Assembly: GCF_016405985.1 (NCBI RefSeq)
Contig: NZ_JAEFCF010000033.1
Span: 1 to 60,209, forward strand
Source: Paracoccus sp. IB05
Lineage (GTDB): Bacteria > Pseudomonadota > Alphaproteobacteria > Rhodobacterales > Rhodobacteraceae
DNA length: 60,209 nt
Reading direction: 5' to 3'
The notes below the pieces were generated by a model that worked only from the letters and a program-made list of their open reading frames with translations, ran no database searches and was not told the origin of the DNA. The translations under genes were made by a program, and so were the position numbers. This document shows, piece by piece, positions 8,432 through 16,703 of this stretch (position 1 is the stretch's first letter; each line of letters begins with the position of its first letter).

Positions 8432-9121
8432 TTACTCCGGGGCGCGGGCGACCCAGCCCCGGAAGGACAATCCGGCGTAAAACAAGGCGGGGGCGGTGAA
8501 ACCGGCCTCGCAAAGCAGCGCTTCCTCTTCGGCCTGGGTCAGAAGCGTCAGCCGTTCCGCCATGACCCGCGCCGAAGCGGCGGCCTGGGCGGGATCGGCG
8601 GCATCCCCCTGCGCGAACAGCGCCGAGCGGGTCAGCCAGTCCTCTGCCGCGCCTTCGGGCTGGCTGTGATGCGCGATGATCAGGGCCGCGCCGGGTTTCA
8701 GCCGCTGGCGCAGCGCGGTCAGGGTGGCAAGCCGCGTTGCCCGATCGAGGAAATGCAGCACCAGCAGGCAGGTGGCCCCGTCATAGGGACCGGCGGGCGC
8801 GTCGCTGATGACCCCCTGTTGCAGATCGACCCTAGCCGCCAATGGGCCAAGAAGCGCCGCGGCTTCGGTCAGCATCGGTTCGGAGGGGTCAAGACCCAGA
8901 AAGGACCAGCGCGGGCGGGCACGGGCAAAGGCCAGCAGCTCCAGCCCGCCCCCGGCACCGAGGATCAGCATGCGCGCCTCTGTCGGCGCCGATTGCGACA
9001 GAAGGATCAGCGCCATCCGGTGCAGATCGTGAAATCCCGGCACCCGGCCCGGCGTGGTCTCTGCGTAAGAGCGGGTCAGGCCCGGATCCCGGAAGGGAGC
9101 ATCGCTCGCGGCAGTGGTCAA
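8432..9121 (-). CDS. class I SAM-dependent methyltransferase
   Basis: The 229-residue protein has the Rossmann SAM-binding motif I (ARMLILGAGGGLELLAFA, about residues 49-66), motif II acidic end (FLGLDPSEPML) and a post-motif segment GATCLLVLHFLDRATRLATL. Substrate unknown. No in-frame ATG precedes these motifs, so the start appears to be TTG at 9121 with GGGGAAA upstream, a rare start codon. Convergent with the OYE gene. A short family member could instead begin downstream, but that would remove the first helix. Confidence 0.75.
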   Translation of the reverse strand: MTTAASDAPFRDPGLTRSYAETTPGRVPGFHDLHRMALILLSQSAPTEARMLILGAGGGLELLAFARARPRWSFLGLDPSEPMLTEAAALLGPLAARVDLQQGVISDAPAGPYDGATCLLVLHFLDRATRLATLTALRQRLKPGAALIIAHHSQPEGAAEDWLTRSALFAQGDAADPAQAAASARVMAERLTLLTQAEEEALLCEAGFTAPALFYAGLSFRGWVARAPE

Positions 9122-9262
9122 GGTGGTTTCCCCTTAAGGTCAGGGCAGCGTAGCCCGGTCGCGTTCTGCGTCAAGCGGCCCCCTTGGCCCATGGCGTAAG
9201 CCCGGGGACAGGCGGGCAACTGCGGCGGGGTCACAGGCGCGTAGCTGTTGGCGGCATGAAAA

Positions 9263-9290
9263 ATCCCGGCCCGCGCTGGCGGACCGGGAT
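9263..9290 (-). terminator. intrinsic terminator of the aldehyde dehydrogenase gene
   Basis: Read on the minus strand, a GC-rich hairpin (ATCCCGG at one base and its complement CCGGGAT at the other, with further internal pairing) is followed by a run of T, just past the stop codon at 9330. Confidence 0.7.
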
Positions 9291-9329
9291 CGGATATCAG
9301 GGCAGGCCAGCTTTGGCCCCGATGTGTTT

Positions 9330-10847
9330 TCAGGCCCCGAGATCGTCGGGCAGCAGCGCCTCGGGGAGGTTCTGCCAGGAGACCGGGCGCAGGAAGCGGC
9401 GGATCGACAGGGTGCCGACAGAAGTTGCGCCGAAATTGGTCGAGGCCGGGTAGGGCCCGCCATGAACCATGGCATCGGCGACTTCGACCCCGGTCGGGAA
9501 GCCGTTGAACAGCACGCGGCCCGCCTTGCGCTCCAGCACCGGAAGCAGGCTGCGCGCCGCTTCGGTATCGCCCGCATCCATATGGATGGTCGCGGTCAGC
9601 TGACCCTCGAAACCACGCGCGAGGCGCTGCATGTCCTCAAGCGAGGCAACCCGCACCACCAGACCCAGCGGGCCGAAGACTTCTTCCGACAGCGCGTGAT
9701 CGGCGAGGAACTGCTCGCCGCGCGTCTCGTAAAGATTGGGCGAGGCTTCGCGGCCCTCGGACAGGGTTTCATAGACCGGCTTGACGGTGTTGCGGCTCTG
9801 GAACCGGGCCTGGCCATCGCGGTAGGCTTGCGCGATGCCGGGGGTCAGCATGGTCTGCGGGCCGGTTTTCGCCAGCGCCTCTTTCATCGCGCCGACAAGG
9901 CGGTCGGCATCCGGCCCGTCAATCACCACGGCAATGCCGGGATTGGTGCAGAACTGCCCCGCGCCCATGGTGAGCGATCCCGCCCAGGCGGTGCCGAGCG
10001 CTTCGGCGCGGGCTTTCGCGGCCTCGGGCAGCACGAACATCGGGTTCACCGAGCCCAGCTCGCCGAAGAAGGGGATCGGCTCGGGGCGTTGGGCGCAAAG
10101 ATCAAAGAGCGCGCGCCCGCCTGCGAGGCTGCCGGTGAAACCGACCGCTTTGATCAGCGGATGCTGCACGACCGCCGCGCCAACCTCGCGATTGCCGCCC
10201 TGGATCAGGCTGAAGACGCCCGGATGCACGCCACATTTCGCGATGGCGGCGTGGATCGCTTCGGCGATGATCTCGCCGGTGCCGGGATGGGCGGAATGGC
10301 CCTTCACCACGACCGGGCAACCGGCGGCAAGGGCTGCGGCGGTGTCGCCACCAGCGGTCGAGAAGGCCAGCGGGAAGTTCGAGGCGCCGAAGACCGCGAC
10401 CGGCCCGATGGGGCGTTCGATCAGCCGCAGATCGGGGCGCGGCAGCGGCTGGCGCGCGGGCAAAGCCACATCATGGCGGCGGTCGAGATAGTTGCCCTGG
10501 CGGATATGGCTTGCGAAAAGCCGCAGCTGGCCGGTGGTGCGGCCACGTTCCCCCTGGAGGCGGGCCGTCGGCAGGCCGGTCTCAGACGCGCCGATTTCGG
10601 TAATGGCTTCGGCGCGGGCCTCGATCTCATCGGCGATGGTTTCAAGAAATACCGCCCGGCTTTCGCGCGAGGACCAGCCATAGGACCAGAAGGCCTCTTC
10701 GGCGGCCTGGGCCGCGCGGTCCACCAGCGCCACAGTGCCAAGCGCGAAATCGAATGCCGGGCCATGTGCCGGTTCCGAGCGGAAGGTGCCGGAGCCCGCG
10801 ACCCATTCGCCTGCGATCAGATGTTTGCCATGTGGGGTGAACGTCAT
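9330..10847 (-). CDS. alpha-ketoglutarate semialdehyde (2,5-dioxovalerate) dehydrogenase
   Basis: The 505-residue NAD(P)-dependent aldehyde dehydrogenase has HLIAGEWV at the start, FGASNFPLAFSTAGGDTAAALAAGCPVVVKGHSAHPGT in the cofactor domain, catalytic glutamate in FFGELGSVNP and catalytic cysteine in GAGQFCTNPG. The GELGSVNP form is characteristic of the KGSADH group, the last step of non-phosphorylating pentose, hexarate or hydroxyproline breakdown to 2-oxoglutarate. Start chosen at ATG 10847 with GGAGAG eight bases ahead; the frame stays open upstream but that part is not protein-like. No companion pathway genes lie beside it, so the physiological substrate is open. Confidence 0.85.
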   Translation of the reverse strand: MTFTPHGKHLIAGEWVAGSGTFRSEPAHGPAFDFALGTVALVDRAAQAAEEAFWSYGWSSRESRAVFLETIADEIEARAEAITEIGASETGLPTARLQGERGRTTGQLRLFASHIRQGNYLDRRHDVALPARQPLPRPDLRLIERPIGPVAVFGASNFPLAFSTAGGDTAAALAAGCPVVVKGHSAHPGTGEIIAEAIHAAIAKCGVHPGVFSLIQGGNREVGAAVVQHPLIKAVGFTGSLAGGRALFDLCAQRPEPIPFFGELGSVNPMFVLPEAAKARAEALGTAWAGSLTMGAGQFCTNPGIAVVIDGPDADRLVGAMKEALAKTGPQTMLTPGIAQAYRDGQARFQSRNTVKPVYETLSEGREASPNLYETRGEQFLADHALSEEVFGPLGLVVRVASLEDMQRLARGFEGQLTATIHMDAGDTEAARSLLPVLERKAGRVLFNGFPTGVEVADAMVHGGPYPASTNFGATSVGTLSIRRFLRPVSWQNLPEALLPDDLGA

Positions 10848-11132
10848 TTCAGCCTCTCTCCAGATCGCAGCGGAGCGCCCGGAGTGGCCCCGGCCAGGGC
10901 CGGAGCAGGTCGCGCCGCTATTTGCCGACAATATGTATACAGATATGGCGGCCAGGATGACAAGCCTCGCACCCGCCCGGTCGCAGCCGACGGGCAGCCG
11001 GCGCGCATCCGGGATGCGGTGCTTGCGGGCCTGCCAGCCCCGGCCCCGATAGAGGTGCGGCGGCGCGGTTTCAAAAGCAGGAATCACAGACCCTGGGGTG
11101 CGGCGACATTTGCGGGATGGTCAGGGCGCGGC
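10848..11132. promoter_or_regulatory. intergenic region with a GntR-type palindrome
   Basis: 285 bases lie between the aldehyde dehydrogenase start and the end of the next TetR gene. The only clear signal is TGTATACA at 10934-10941 in an AT-rich pocket, matching the core recognised by many FadR-subfamily GntR repressors. It lies about 90 bases upstream of the dehydrogenase start. No GntR gene is visible in the window. The rest (10942-11132) holds nothing I can identify. Confidence 0.35.
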
Positions 11133-11834
11133 TCAGAAGCCAGGCGCACCGTCCCAGCTGTCATGCGGTGCCGTTCCGGCATAGGCGGCCAGGAAGACCC
11201 GCACCGCATCGGCGGCGAGGGCGTCGATCACGCTTTGCGCCGGCGGTTCGCGCAGGACGCCGAACAGACGCTGGCGCCAGACCCCGGCCATGGCAAGCTC
11301 GCTGAACTGCTGCGCGGCGCGGGGCGGGTCGGGGATGGCAAGCACCCCGGCCGCAGTGGCCTCGGCCAGCCAGCGCCCGAGCCGCCCCAGCACATGCCGC
11401 CCGCCCGCATCATAGAAGCGCTGTGCCAGATCGGGCATCCGCTCGGCCACGGCAACAACAATCCGCTGGGCGCGCAGCATCTCATCCGAGGTCAGCACCT
11501 GCACCAGCGCCACCGCATAGGCGGTCAGGCGGCTCGCGACATCCCCGGGGCCGGAGAGCGCAAAGCCAAGCTGGCCCGTAAGCCGGTCGCGCTGCTGTTC
11601 GACAAGGGCAACGAAGAGATCCTCTTTGCCCTGGAAATAGACATAGAGCGTGCCCTTCGAGACCGCAGCCGCGCGGCAGATGCCATTCATCGTGGTGGCG
11701 TCAAAGCCATGGGCGCGGAACTCTTCCCAGGCGCCCGCGAGGATCTGGTCGCGTTTGCGCGGATCGGTCCCGGCGGCATGGCGTTTTGCGCGCGGCGGCG
11801 GTGAAGCGGGCGAGGGGGGCGTGGGGCTGGTCAT
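11133..11834 (-). CDS. TetR/AcrR family repressor of the EmrAB exporter
   Basis: The 233-residue protein has an N-terminal extension rich in Pro and Ser, then a helix-turn-helix (ATTMNGICRAAAVSKGTLYVYFQGKEDLF, about residues 46-74) and an AefR-like C-terminal domain. Divergent from emrA with two palindromic operators in the 116-base gap, one of which (11847-11866) starts 13 bases upstream of its own ATG, so autorepression is likely. Ligand unknown; if the exporter carries dihydroxybenzoate, an aromatic acid is plausible. Confidence 0.85.
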   Translation of the reverse strand: MTSPTPPSPASPPPRAKRHAAGTDPRKRDQILAGAWEEFRAHGFDATTMNGICRAAAVSKGTLYVYFQGKEDLFVALVEQQRDRLTGQLGFALSGPGDVASRLTAYAVALVQVLTSDEMLRAQRIVVAVAERMPDLAQRFYDAGGRHVLGRLGRWLAEATAAGVLAIPDPPRAAQQFSELAMAGVWRQRLFGVLREPPAQSVIDALAADAVRVFLAAYAGTAPHDSWDGAPGF

Positions 11835-11846
11835 GGCGACAATATA

Positions 11847-11866
11847 ATCGAACCGCGCGGTTCGAT
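11847..11866. promoter_or_regulatory. TetR operator copy 1
   Basis: ATCGAACCGCGCGGTTCGAT, a perfect 20-base palindrome directly upstream of the TetR gene and facing emrA. Confidence 0.75.
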
Positions 11867-11906
11867 GGAATATTGAAATTTGCCAAAGACAGGATTATCT
11901 GAGCGC

Positions 11907-11926
11907 ATCGAACCGTTGGGTTCAAT
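11907..11926. promoter_or_regulatory. TetR operator copy 2
   Basis: ATCGAACCGTTGGGTTCAAT is a degenerate copy of the first palindrome (7 of 10 positions self-complementary, left half nearly identical). It begins exactly 60 bases after copy 1 and 25 bases ahead of the emrA start, so it is the copy likely to block emrA transcription. Confidence 0.65.
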
Positions 11927-11950
11927 GAAATTCAGCCGGGTGAGTCGATC

Positions 11951-13102
11951 ATGTCCCGTCACGAACGTCCCGAAATCAATCAGCCGGAAATTGCGCCTGT
12001 CGCGCCCTCGCCGGTTCTGCCTGTGACGCCTCCTGCCGCAGCGCCAAAGGGCGGGCGCAAGAAATATGTGCTGGGCGGGCTGGCGCTGATCGCATTGCTC
12101 GCCGGCGGTTATGAAGGCTGGTCCTGGTGGACCAACGGGCGCTTTATGGTCACGACAGATGACGCCTATGTCCAGGCCGATCTCTCGCTGATTTCGTCCA
12201 AGATCACCGGTTACGTCTCGGAGATCGCGGTCGAATCCAATCAGCATGTGAAGATGGGCGATGTGCTGTTCCGCATTGATGATGGCGATTACCGCATCTC
12301 GCTGGAGCAATCCGAGGTCCGGCTGACCGAGCTGACCGCGACGCTCGCCCGGATCGACGCCCAGATCGAGGCGGCCGAAAGCACCGTCACCCAGGCCGAT
12401 GCGCAGCGCGTGGCCTCAGACGCCGTGCTGACGGCGGCGAAAAGCAATGCCGAACGGGTGCGCGGCCTCGCGGAACGCCGGGTCAGCAGCCAGGCCGATC
12501 TTGACAAAGCGAATGAGGCGCTGGCGACCGCCGAGGCCAGCCGTACGTCGGCCACTGCCGCGATTGCCGGTGCGAAAGCCCAGGTCGAGGTGCTGAAAGC
12601 GCAGCGGACCGAGACCGCCTCGACCCGGCGTGAGCTGGAGCTTGGGGTGGCCCAGGTGCAGCGCGATCTGGATTTCACCGTGATGCGCGCGCCCTTTGAC
12701 GGCACCGTGGCCAATATCGCGATCAAACAGGGCGAACTGGTCAGCGCCGGGGCAAAACTGGCGGCGGTGATTCCTGATCACGGGCTTTATGTCGAGGCCA
12801 ATCTGAAGGAAACCCAGCTGGCCGGAATCCGCATCGGCCAGAGCGTGAAAGTCGGCATCGACGCGCTCGACGGGCATGAGGTGGAAGGCCGCGTGGTCTC
12901 GCTCGCGCCCGCGACAGGGGCGGTGTTCTCGCTCCTGCCCGCGAACAATGCGACCGGCAATTTCACCAAGATCGTGCAGCGCGTGCCGGTGCGGATCGAG
13001 CTGCCGGAAGGCACCCCGGGTCTGCGCGCCGGGCTTTCGGTCGAGATTGCGATCGACACCCGCACCGGGCCGCAGGAAACCGCAGTCGCCGGAGCCGAGT
13101 GA
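11951..13102 (+). CDS. emrA: HlyD/EmrA family membrane fusion protein
   Basis: The 383-residue periplasmic adaptor has a short cytoplasmic head, one membrane helix (YVLGGLALIALLAGGYEGWSWW, about residues 37-58), a biotinyl-lipoyl half (FMVTTDDAYVQADLSLISSKITGYVSEI), a long alpha-helical hairpin rich in Ala/Glu/Gln (residues 115-220) and a beta-barrel (VMRAPFDGTVANIAIKQGELVSAG). It links the inner-membrane EmrB carrier to an outer-membrane channel for drug or metabolite export. Its stop overlaps the emrB start (TGATG). Preceded by two TetR operators. Confidence 0.9.
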   Translation: MSRHERPEINQPEIAPVAPSPVLPVTPPAAAPKGGRKKYVLGGLALIALLAGGYEGWSWWTNGRFMVTTDDAYVQADLSLISSKITGYVSEIAVESNQHVKMGDVLFRIDDGDYRISLEQSEVRLTELTATLARIDAQIEAAESTVTQADAQRVASDAVLTAAKSNAERVRGLAERRVSSQADLDKANEALATAEASRTSATAAIAGAKAQVEVLKAQRTETASTRRELELGVAQVQRDLDFTVMRAPFDGTVANIAIKQGELVSAGAKLAAVIPDHGLYVEANLKETQLAGIRIGQSVKVGIDALDGHEVEGRVVSLAPATGAVFSLLPANNATGNFTKIVQRVPVRIELPEGTPGLRAGLSVEIAIDTRTGPQETAVAGAE

Positions 13103-14667
13103 TGTCTGCCCCCATCGCAATCCCGGCAGAGCCGGAGATGACGCCGCGCCGGGTCGCGGCGTTTCTGGTCATGGTCTTTGGGATGTTCATGGCCATCCTC
13201 GACATCCAGATCGTTTCGGCCTCGCTGCCGGAGATCCAGGCGGGGCTGGGGGCCTCCTCGGATGAAATCTCCTGGGTGCAGACCTCCTATCTGATCGCCG
13301 AAGTGATCATGATCCCGCTTTCGGGCTTTCTCGGGCGGATGATGTCGACGCGCTGGCTCTTTGCGCTCTCGGCGGCGGGGTTCACGGCCGCGTCCTTCCT
13401 TTGCGCGACGTCGGGGTCGATCAATGAGATGATCCTGTGGCGCGCGGTTCAGGGCTTCCTCGGCGGCGGTATGATCCCTTCGGTCTTTGCGGCGGCCTTC
13501 ACCATCTTCCCGCCGTCAAAGCGCAATATCGTCTCGCCGATGATCGGTCTGGTGGCGACGCTGGCGCCAACCGTTGGCCCGACCGTGGGCGGCTATCTGA
13601 GCCATGCTTTGTCCTGGCACTGGCTGTTCCTCGTCAATGTCCCTGCGGGCATCGCGGTGACGCTTGGGGTGCTGGCACTCGTGGATTTCGACGAGCCCGA
13701 CTGGTCTTTGTTCCAGAAATTCGACTGGACCGGGCTCGTTGCGCTGGCCGCCTTCCTTGGAGCGATGGAATATGTGCTGGAGGAAGGCCCGAACAATGAC
13801 TGGTTCCAGGATGAGGCGGTCGCGATCCTTTTCGTGGTCATGGTTGTCGGCGGCATCACCACCTTCTGGCGCGCCTTTACCCGGGAAGAGCCGGTGGTCG
13901 ATTTCTCGGCCTTTACCAACACGAATTTCGCGGTCGGATCGGTATTTTCCTTTGTGATGGGCATCGGCCTTTACGGCATGACCTATCTCTACCCGCTCTA
14001 CCTGTCCTCGGTCCGGGGCTATGACAGTCTGATGATCGGCGAGACGGTCTTTGTCTCGGGGCTTGCGATGTTCTTTACCGCGCCGCTGGCCGGGTTTCTG
14101 GGGTCGAAGATTGACCTCCGGGTCATGCTGCTTCTGGGCTTTATCGGCTTTGGCACCTCGTCCTGGATGCTGACCCATATGACCGCCGACTGGGATTTCA
14201 ACGAGCTGTTCTGGCCCCAGGTGCTGCGGGGTGTCTCGCTGATGATCTGCATGGTGCCGATCAACAACCTGGCGCTTGGCACGCTGCCGCCGGCCAAGAT
14301 GAAATCCGCCTCGGGGCTTTACAATCTGATGCGCAACCTGGGCGGCGCGGTCGGGCTGGCGACGATCAACACCATCCTGACGGATCGTCGCGCGCTGCAC
14401 ACGGCGCGGCTGGACGAGGCGGTGAACTGGGCCAACCCCGAGGCGTTGCGCCAGCTTGAGATGATGCGCCAGAACCTTGTCACCAATGGTCTGAACCCGG
14501 ATGCTGCGCTGGCGCAGATGGCGGGGAAAGTGGCGGGCCAGGCGGCGATCATGTCCTTCATCGACATTTTCACGCTGCTGACCTTCCTCTTCATGGGGCT
14601 TGCCGTCATGGCGCTGGCGATGCGGCCTCCGGCCCGGGCCGGAGGGGGCGGTGGGGGCGGGCATTGA
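13102..14667 (+). CDS. emrB: EmrB/QacA family DHA2 multidrug transporter
   Basis: The 521-residue carrier has about 14 predicted membrane segments, with the motif ILDIQIVSASLPEIQAGLGASSDEISWVQTSYLIAEVIMIPLSGFL (DHA2 motif D1 region) near the N-terminus and GGGMIPSVFAAAF, TLAPTVGPTVGGYLSHALSWHWLFLVNVPAG (motif C) after it. It exports hydrophobic or aromatic compounds by proton antiport with EmrA. A GTG at 13099 is also in frame, but ATG 13102 in the TGATG overlap is the better start. The C-terminus ends in a run of seven glycines and a histidine. Confidence 0.9.
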   Translation: MSAPIAIPAEPEMTPRRVAAFLVMVFGMFMAILDIQIVSASLPEIQAGLGASSDEISWVQTSYLIAEVIMIPLSGFLGRMMSTRWLFALSAAGFTAASFLCATSGSINEMILWRAVQGFLGGGMIPSVFAAAFTIFPPSKRNIVSPMIGLVATLAPTVGPTVGGYLSHALSWHWLFLVNVPAGIAVTLGVLALVDFDEPDWSLFQKFDWTGLVALAAFLGAMEYVLEEGPNNDWFQDEAVAILFVVMVVGGITTFWRAFTREEPVVDFSAFTNTNFAVGSVFSFVMGIGLYGMTYLYPLYLSSVRGYDSLMIGETVFVSGLAMFFTAPLAGFLGSKIDLRVMLLLGFIGFGTSSWMLTHMTADWDFNELFWPQVLRGVSLMICMVPINNLALGTLPPAKMKSASGLYNLMRNLGGAVGLATINTILTDRRALHTARLDEAVNWANPEALRQLEMMRQNLVTNGLNPDAALAQMAGKVAGQAAIMSFIDIFTLLTFLFMGLAVMALAMRPPARAGGGGGGGH

Positions 14668-14860
14668 CCACCGCCTTCACCTTTGAGCGATCCCCGCAGG
14701 CCGCCTTGTGCGAAACCTTGACATTTTGTGGCTTTGGCGCGACGGAAGTCGGGCCGGAACACGTAAGAGACGTCAGCCAGGTGCAGCTTTTCCATGGAAA
14801 TGCTGCCCAAGCGATCCGGATCGCCGCCCCTTTGCGGCCAAGCTGATGCGAGATCGCCTG
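14668..14860 (+). promoter_or_regulatory. leader of the entCBA genes
   Basis: 193 bases separate emrB from entC. A TTGACA hexamer at 14718-14723 lies in the only AT-richer stretch, but no good -10 is placed 16-18 bases after it. I saw no convincing Fur, Irr or RirA box by eye. The ent genes may be read from here, or continue from the emrAB transcript; no terminator hairpin is obvious. Confidence 0.3.
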
Positions 14861-16045
14861 ATGACTGTCCCCGCCTGTCCTGCCGCCATTCGTGACGCGA
14901 CCAGCTCTGCTGGTGCGACGCCCGCCGGTGATACGCCTGATTTCCTGATTTCCGGCCCGCGCCATAGCCTGGCGCTTGGCCCCGCGCGGCGCCATCTGCC
15001 GCCAGGGCCGCTGGCGAGCCTGCCGGCGCGTTCCGAGGCGTTTTTTGCCGCCGGTCATGACGGGCCGCAGCTGTTGGCCGGTGCGGTGCCCTATGATCGC
15101 GAGGCGGCAGATTGCCTGTACCAGCCCGGTTCAGTGCTGGATATGCCGGTGGCGCCGGTCGCGCTGGCCGCGCCGCAGGCCGTGATGCGGATCCGGGCCG
15201 AGCCTGCCCCCCGCCAGTACCGCGAGGCGGTCGCGGCGGCGGTCAGGCGCATTGCCGAGGGGGAATTCTCGAAAATCGTGCTCTCGCGCAGCCTGGTGCT
15301 GACCTCAGAGCGCCCGCATGATCCGGATCTTCTGTTGCAGATGCTGCGCCAGGACGGGTTGGCGACGCTGTTCTCGGTGCCGCTGCCACCGCGTCAGGCC
15401 GGGGTGCCGCATCGGCTGATCGGGGCCACGCCCGAGCTGCTTGTGGAGAAACGCGGGCGGCTTGTGGCCTCGCATCCGCTGGCAGGATCGGCACGGCGCG
15501 CGGCGGACCCGCCGCAAGACCGCGCGGCGGGCGAGGCGCTGTTGCGATCTGACAAAGACCTGCGCGAACATGCGATGGCGGCGGAAATGGTGCTGGATAC
15601 GCTGGCGCCCTTCTGCGCGCAGCTTGCCGCCCCCGAAGGCGTGAGCCTCAGCGCAACGGCGCGGATGTGGCATCTGGGCACCCGGATCGAGGGCGTGCTG
15701 CGTGACGCCTCCACCCCTTGCGCAACGCTGCTGGCCGCGCTGCATCCGACGCCCGCGGTTTGCGGCCTGCCACGCGCGGCGGCCGATGCGGCACTGCCCG
15801 GACTTGAGGGCTATGCGCGGGGCTTTTATGCCGGGGCGGTCGGCTGGCTCGAGGCGGGGGGCGATGGCTGCTGGTATCTTGCGCTGCGCTGCGCCGGGAT
15901 CGAAGGGCGTGAGGCGCGGCTTTATGCCGGCGCGGGCATCGTGCGCGGCTCTGACCCCGAGGCCGAAGAGGCCGAAACCCATGCCAAATTCCTGGCAATG
16001 CTGGCCGCTTTCGGGCAGGACGGCGAGATCATCATCGGGGACTGA
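14861..16045 (+). CDS. entC: isochorismate synthase
   Basis: The 394-residue product belongs to the chorismate-binding family and converts chorismate to isochorismate, first step of 2,3-dihydroxybenzoate synthesis. Seen: FSKIVLSRSLVL, RLIGATPELLVEKRGRLVASHPLAGSARR, DLREHAMAAEMVLDTLAPFC, LHPTPAVCGLPRAAA and GFYAGAVGWLEAGGDG...ALRCAGIEG...YAGAGIVRGSDPEAE, all conserved blocks of DhbC/EntC enzymes. The frame is open to 14708; I chose ATG 14861 (MTVPACPAA), with ATG 14846 as an alternative. It is followed after three bases by the isochorismatase gene and is clearly cotranscribed with it and entA. Confidence 0.88.
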   Translation: MTVPACPAAIRDATSSAGATPAGDTPDFLISGPRHSLALGPARRHLPPGPLASLPARSEAFFAAGHDGPQLLAGAVPYDREAADCLYQPGSVLDMPVAPVALAAPQAVMRIRAEPAPRQYREAVAAAVRRIAEGEFSKIVLSRSLVLTSERPHDPDLLLQMLRQDGLATLFSVPLPPRQAGVPHRLIGATPELLVEKRGRLVASHPLAGSARRAADPPQDRAAGEALLRSDKDLREHAMAAEMVLDTLAPFCAQLAAPEGVSLSATARMWHLGTRIEGVLRDASTPCATLLAALHPTPAVCGLPRAAADAALPGLEGYARGFYAGAVGWLEAGGDGCWYLALRCAGIEGREARLYAGAGIVRGSDPEAEEAETHAKFLAMLAAFGQDGEIIIGD

Positions 16046-16048
16046 ACC

Positions 16049-16702
16049 ATGGCCGGCCTGCCGCAGATCGCATCCTATCCGCTGCCGCATGGCGCCGAGA
16101 TCCCGCCCTCGCGCGGCCCCTGGCAGCTGGTGCCCGCGCGCGCGGCGCTGCTGATCCATGACATGCAGCGCTATTTCCTGCGCCCCTATGCGCCGGGGGA
16201 AAGCCCGATCGCCCCCGCCATCGCCAATATGGCAAAGCTTGCCGCCGCCGCCCGCGCCGCCGGGCTTCCGGTTTTCTACACCGCGCAGGATGGCAATCAG
16301 GACCGCCGTGACCGTGGCCTCCAGGCCGATCTCTGGGGCCCGGGCATGTCGGCAGACCCCGACCATCAGGCGATCATCCCGGAGCTTGCGCCCGAAGCCC
16401 GGGATTTCGTGCTGGTCAAACACCGCTATTCGGCGTTCCAGCGTTCGAACCTTGATCAGCTGATGCGGGTCCGGGGGCGGGATCAGCTGATCATCTGCGG
16501 CGTTTATGCCCATATCGGCTGTATGATGACCGCCGGCGAAGCCTTCCAGCGCGATATAGAGCCCTTCATGGCCGCCGATGCGCTGGCGGATTTCAGCCGC
16601 GCGGATCATGACATGGCCCTGAAATGGGTGGCGGGGCGTTGTGGCGTGGTGCAGGACACAAAGGCGCTGATTGCGGCGATCACCGCCGGAAAAGGGGCAT
16701 AG
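16049..16702 (+). CDS. entB: isochorismatase (EntB/DhbB N-domain type, no carrier domain)
   Basis: The 217-residue product hydrolyses isochorismate to 2,3-dihydro-2,3-dihydroxybenzoate. Catalytic and signature residues are present: LLIHDMQRYFL (Asp), VKHRYSAFQRSNLDQLMR (Lys) and QLIICGVYAHIGCMMTA. EntB of enterobactin systems carries a C-terminal aryl carrier domain for NRPS loading; this protein stops at the isochorismatase domain, so it supports only free dihydroxybenzoate. It ends one base before the start of entA. Confidence 0.88.
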   Translation: MAGLPQIASYPLPHGAEIPPSRGPWQLVPARAALLIHDMQRYFLRPYAPGESPIAPAIANMAKLAAAARAAGLPVFYTAQDGNQDRRDRGLQADLWGPGMSADPDHQAIIPELAPEARDFVLVKHRYSAFQRSNLDQLMRVRGRDQLIICGVYAHIGCMMTAGEAFQRDIEPFMAADALADFSRADHDMALKWVAGRCGVVQDTKALIAAITAGKGA

Positions 16703-16703
16703 G

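Noticed and set aside
9324-11804. 826-codon open frame on the plus strand, antisense to the aldehyde dehydrogenase and TetR genes
   Set aside because: Composition is that of a GC-rich shadow (Arg/Gly/His-rich, no domain), and the minus strand has two clear, motif-bearing genes with RBS and terminator.
14668-14860. Iron-responsive (Fur, Irr or RirA) box in front of entC
   Set aside because: Looked for palindromic or TGA-N9-TCA patterns and found no convincing match by eye.
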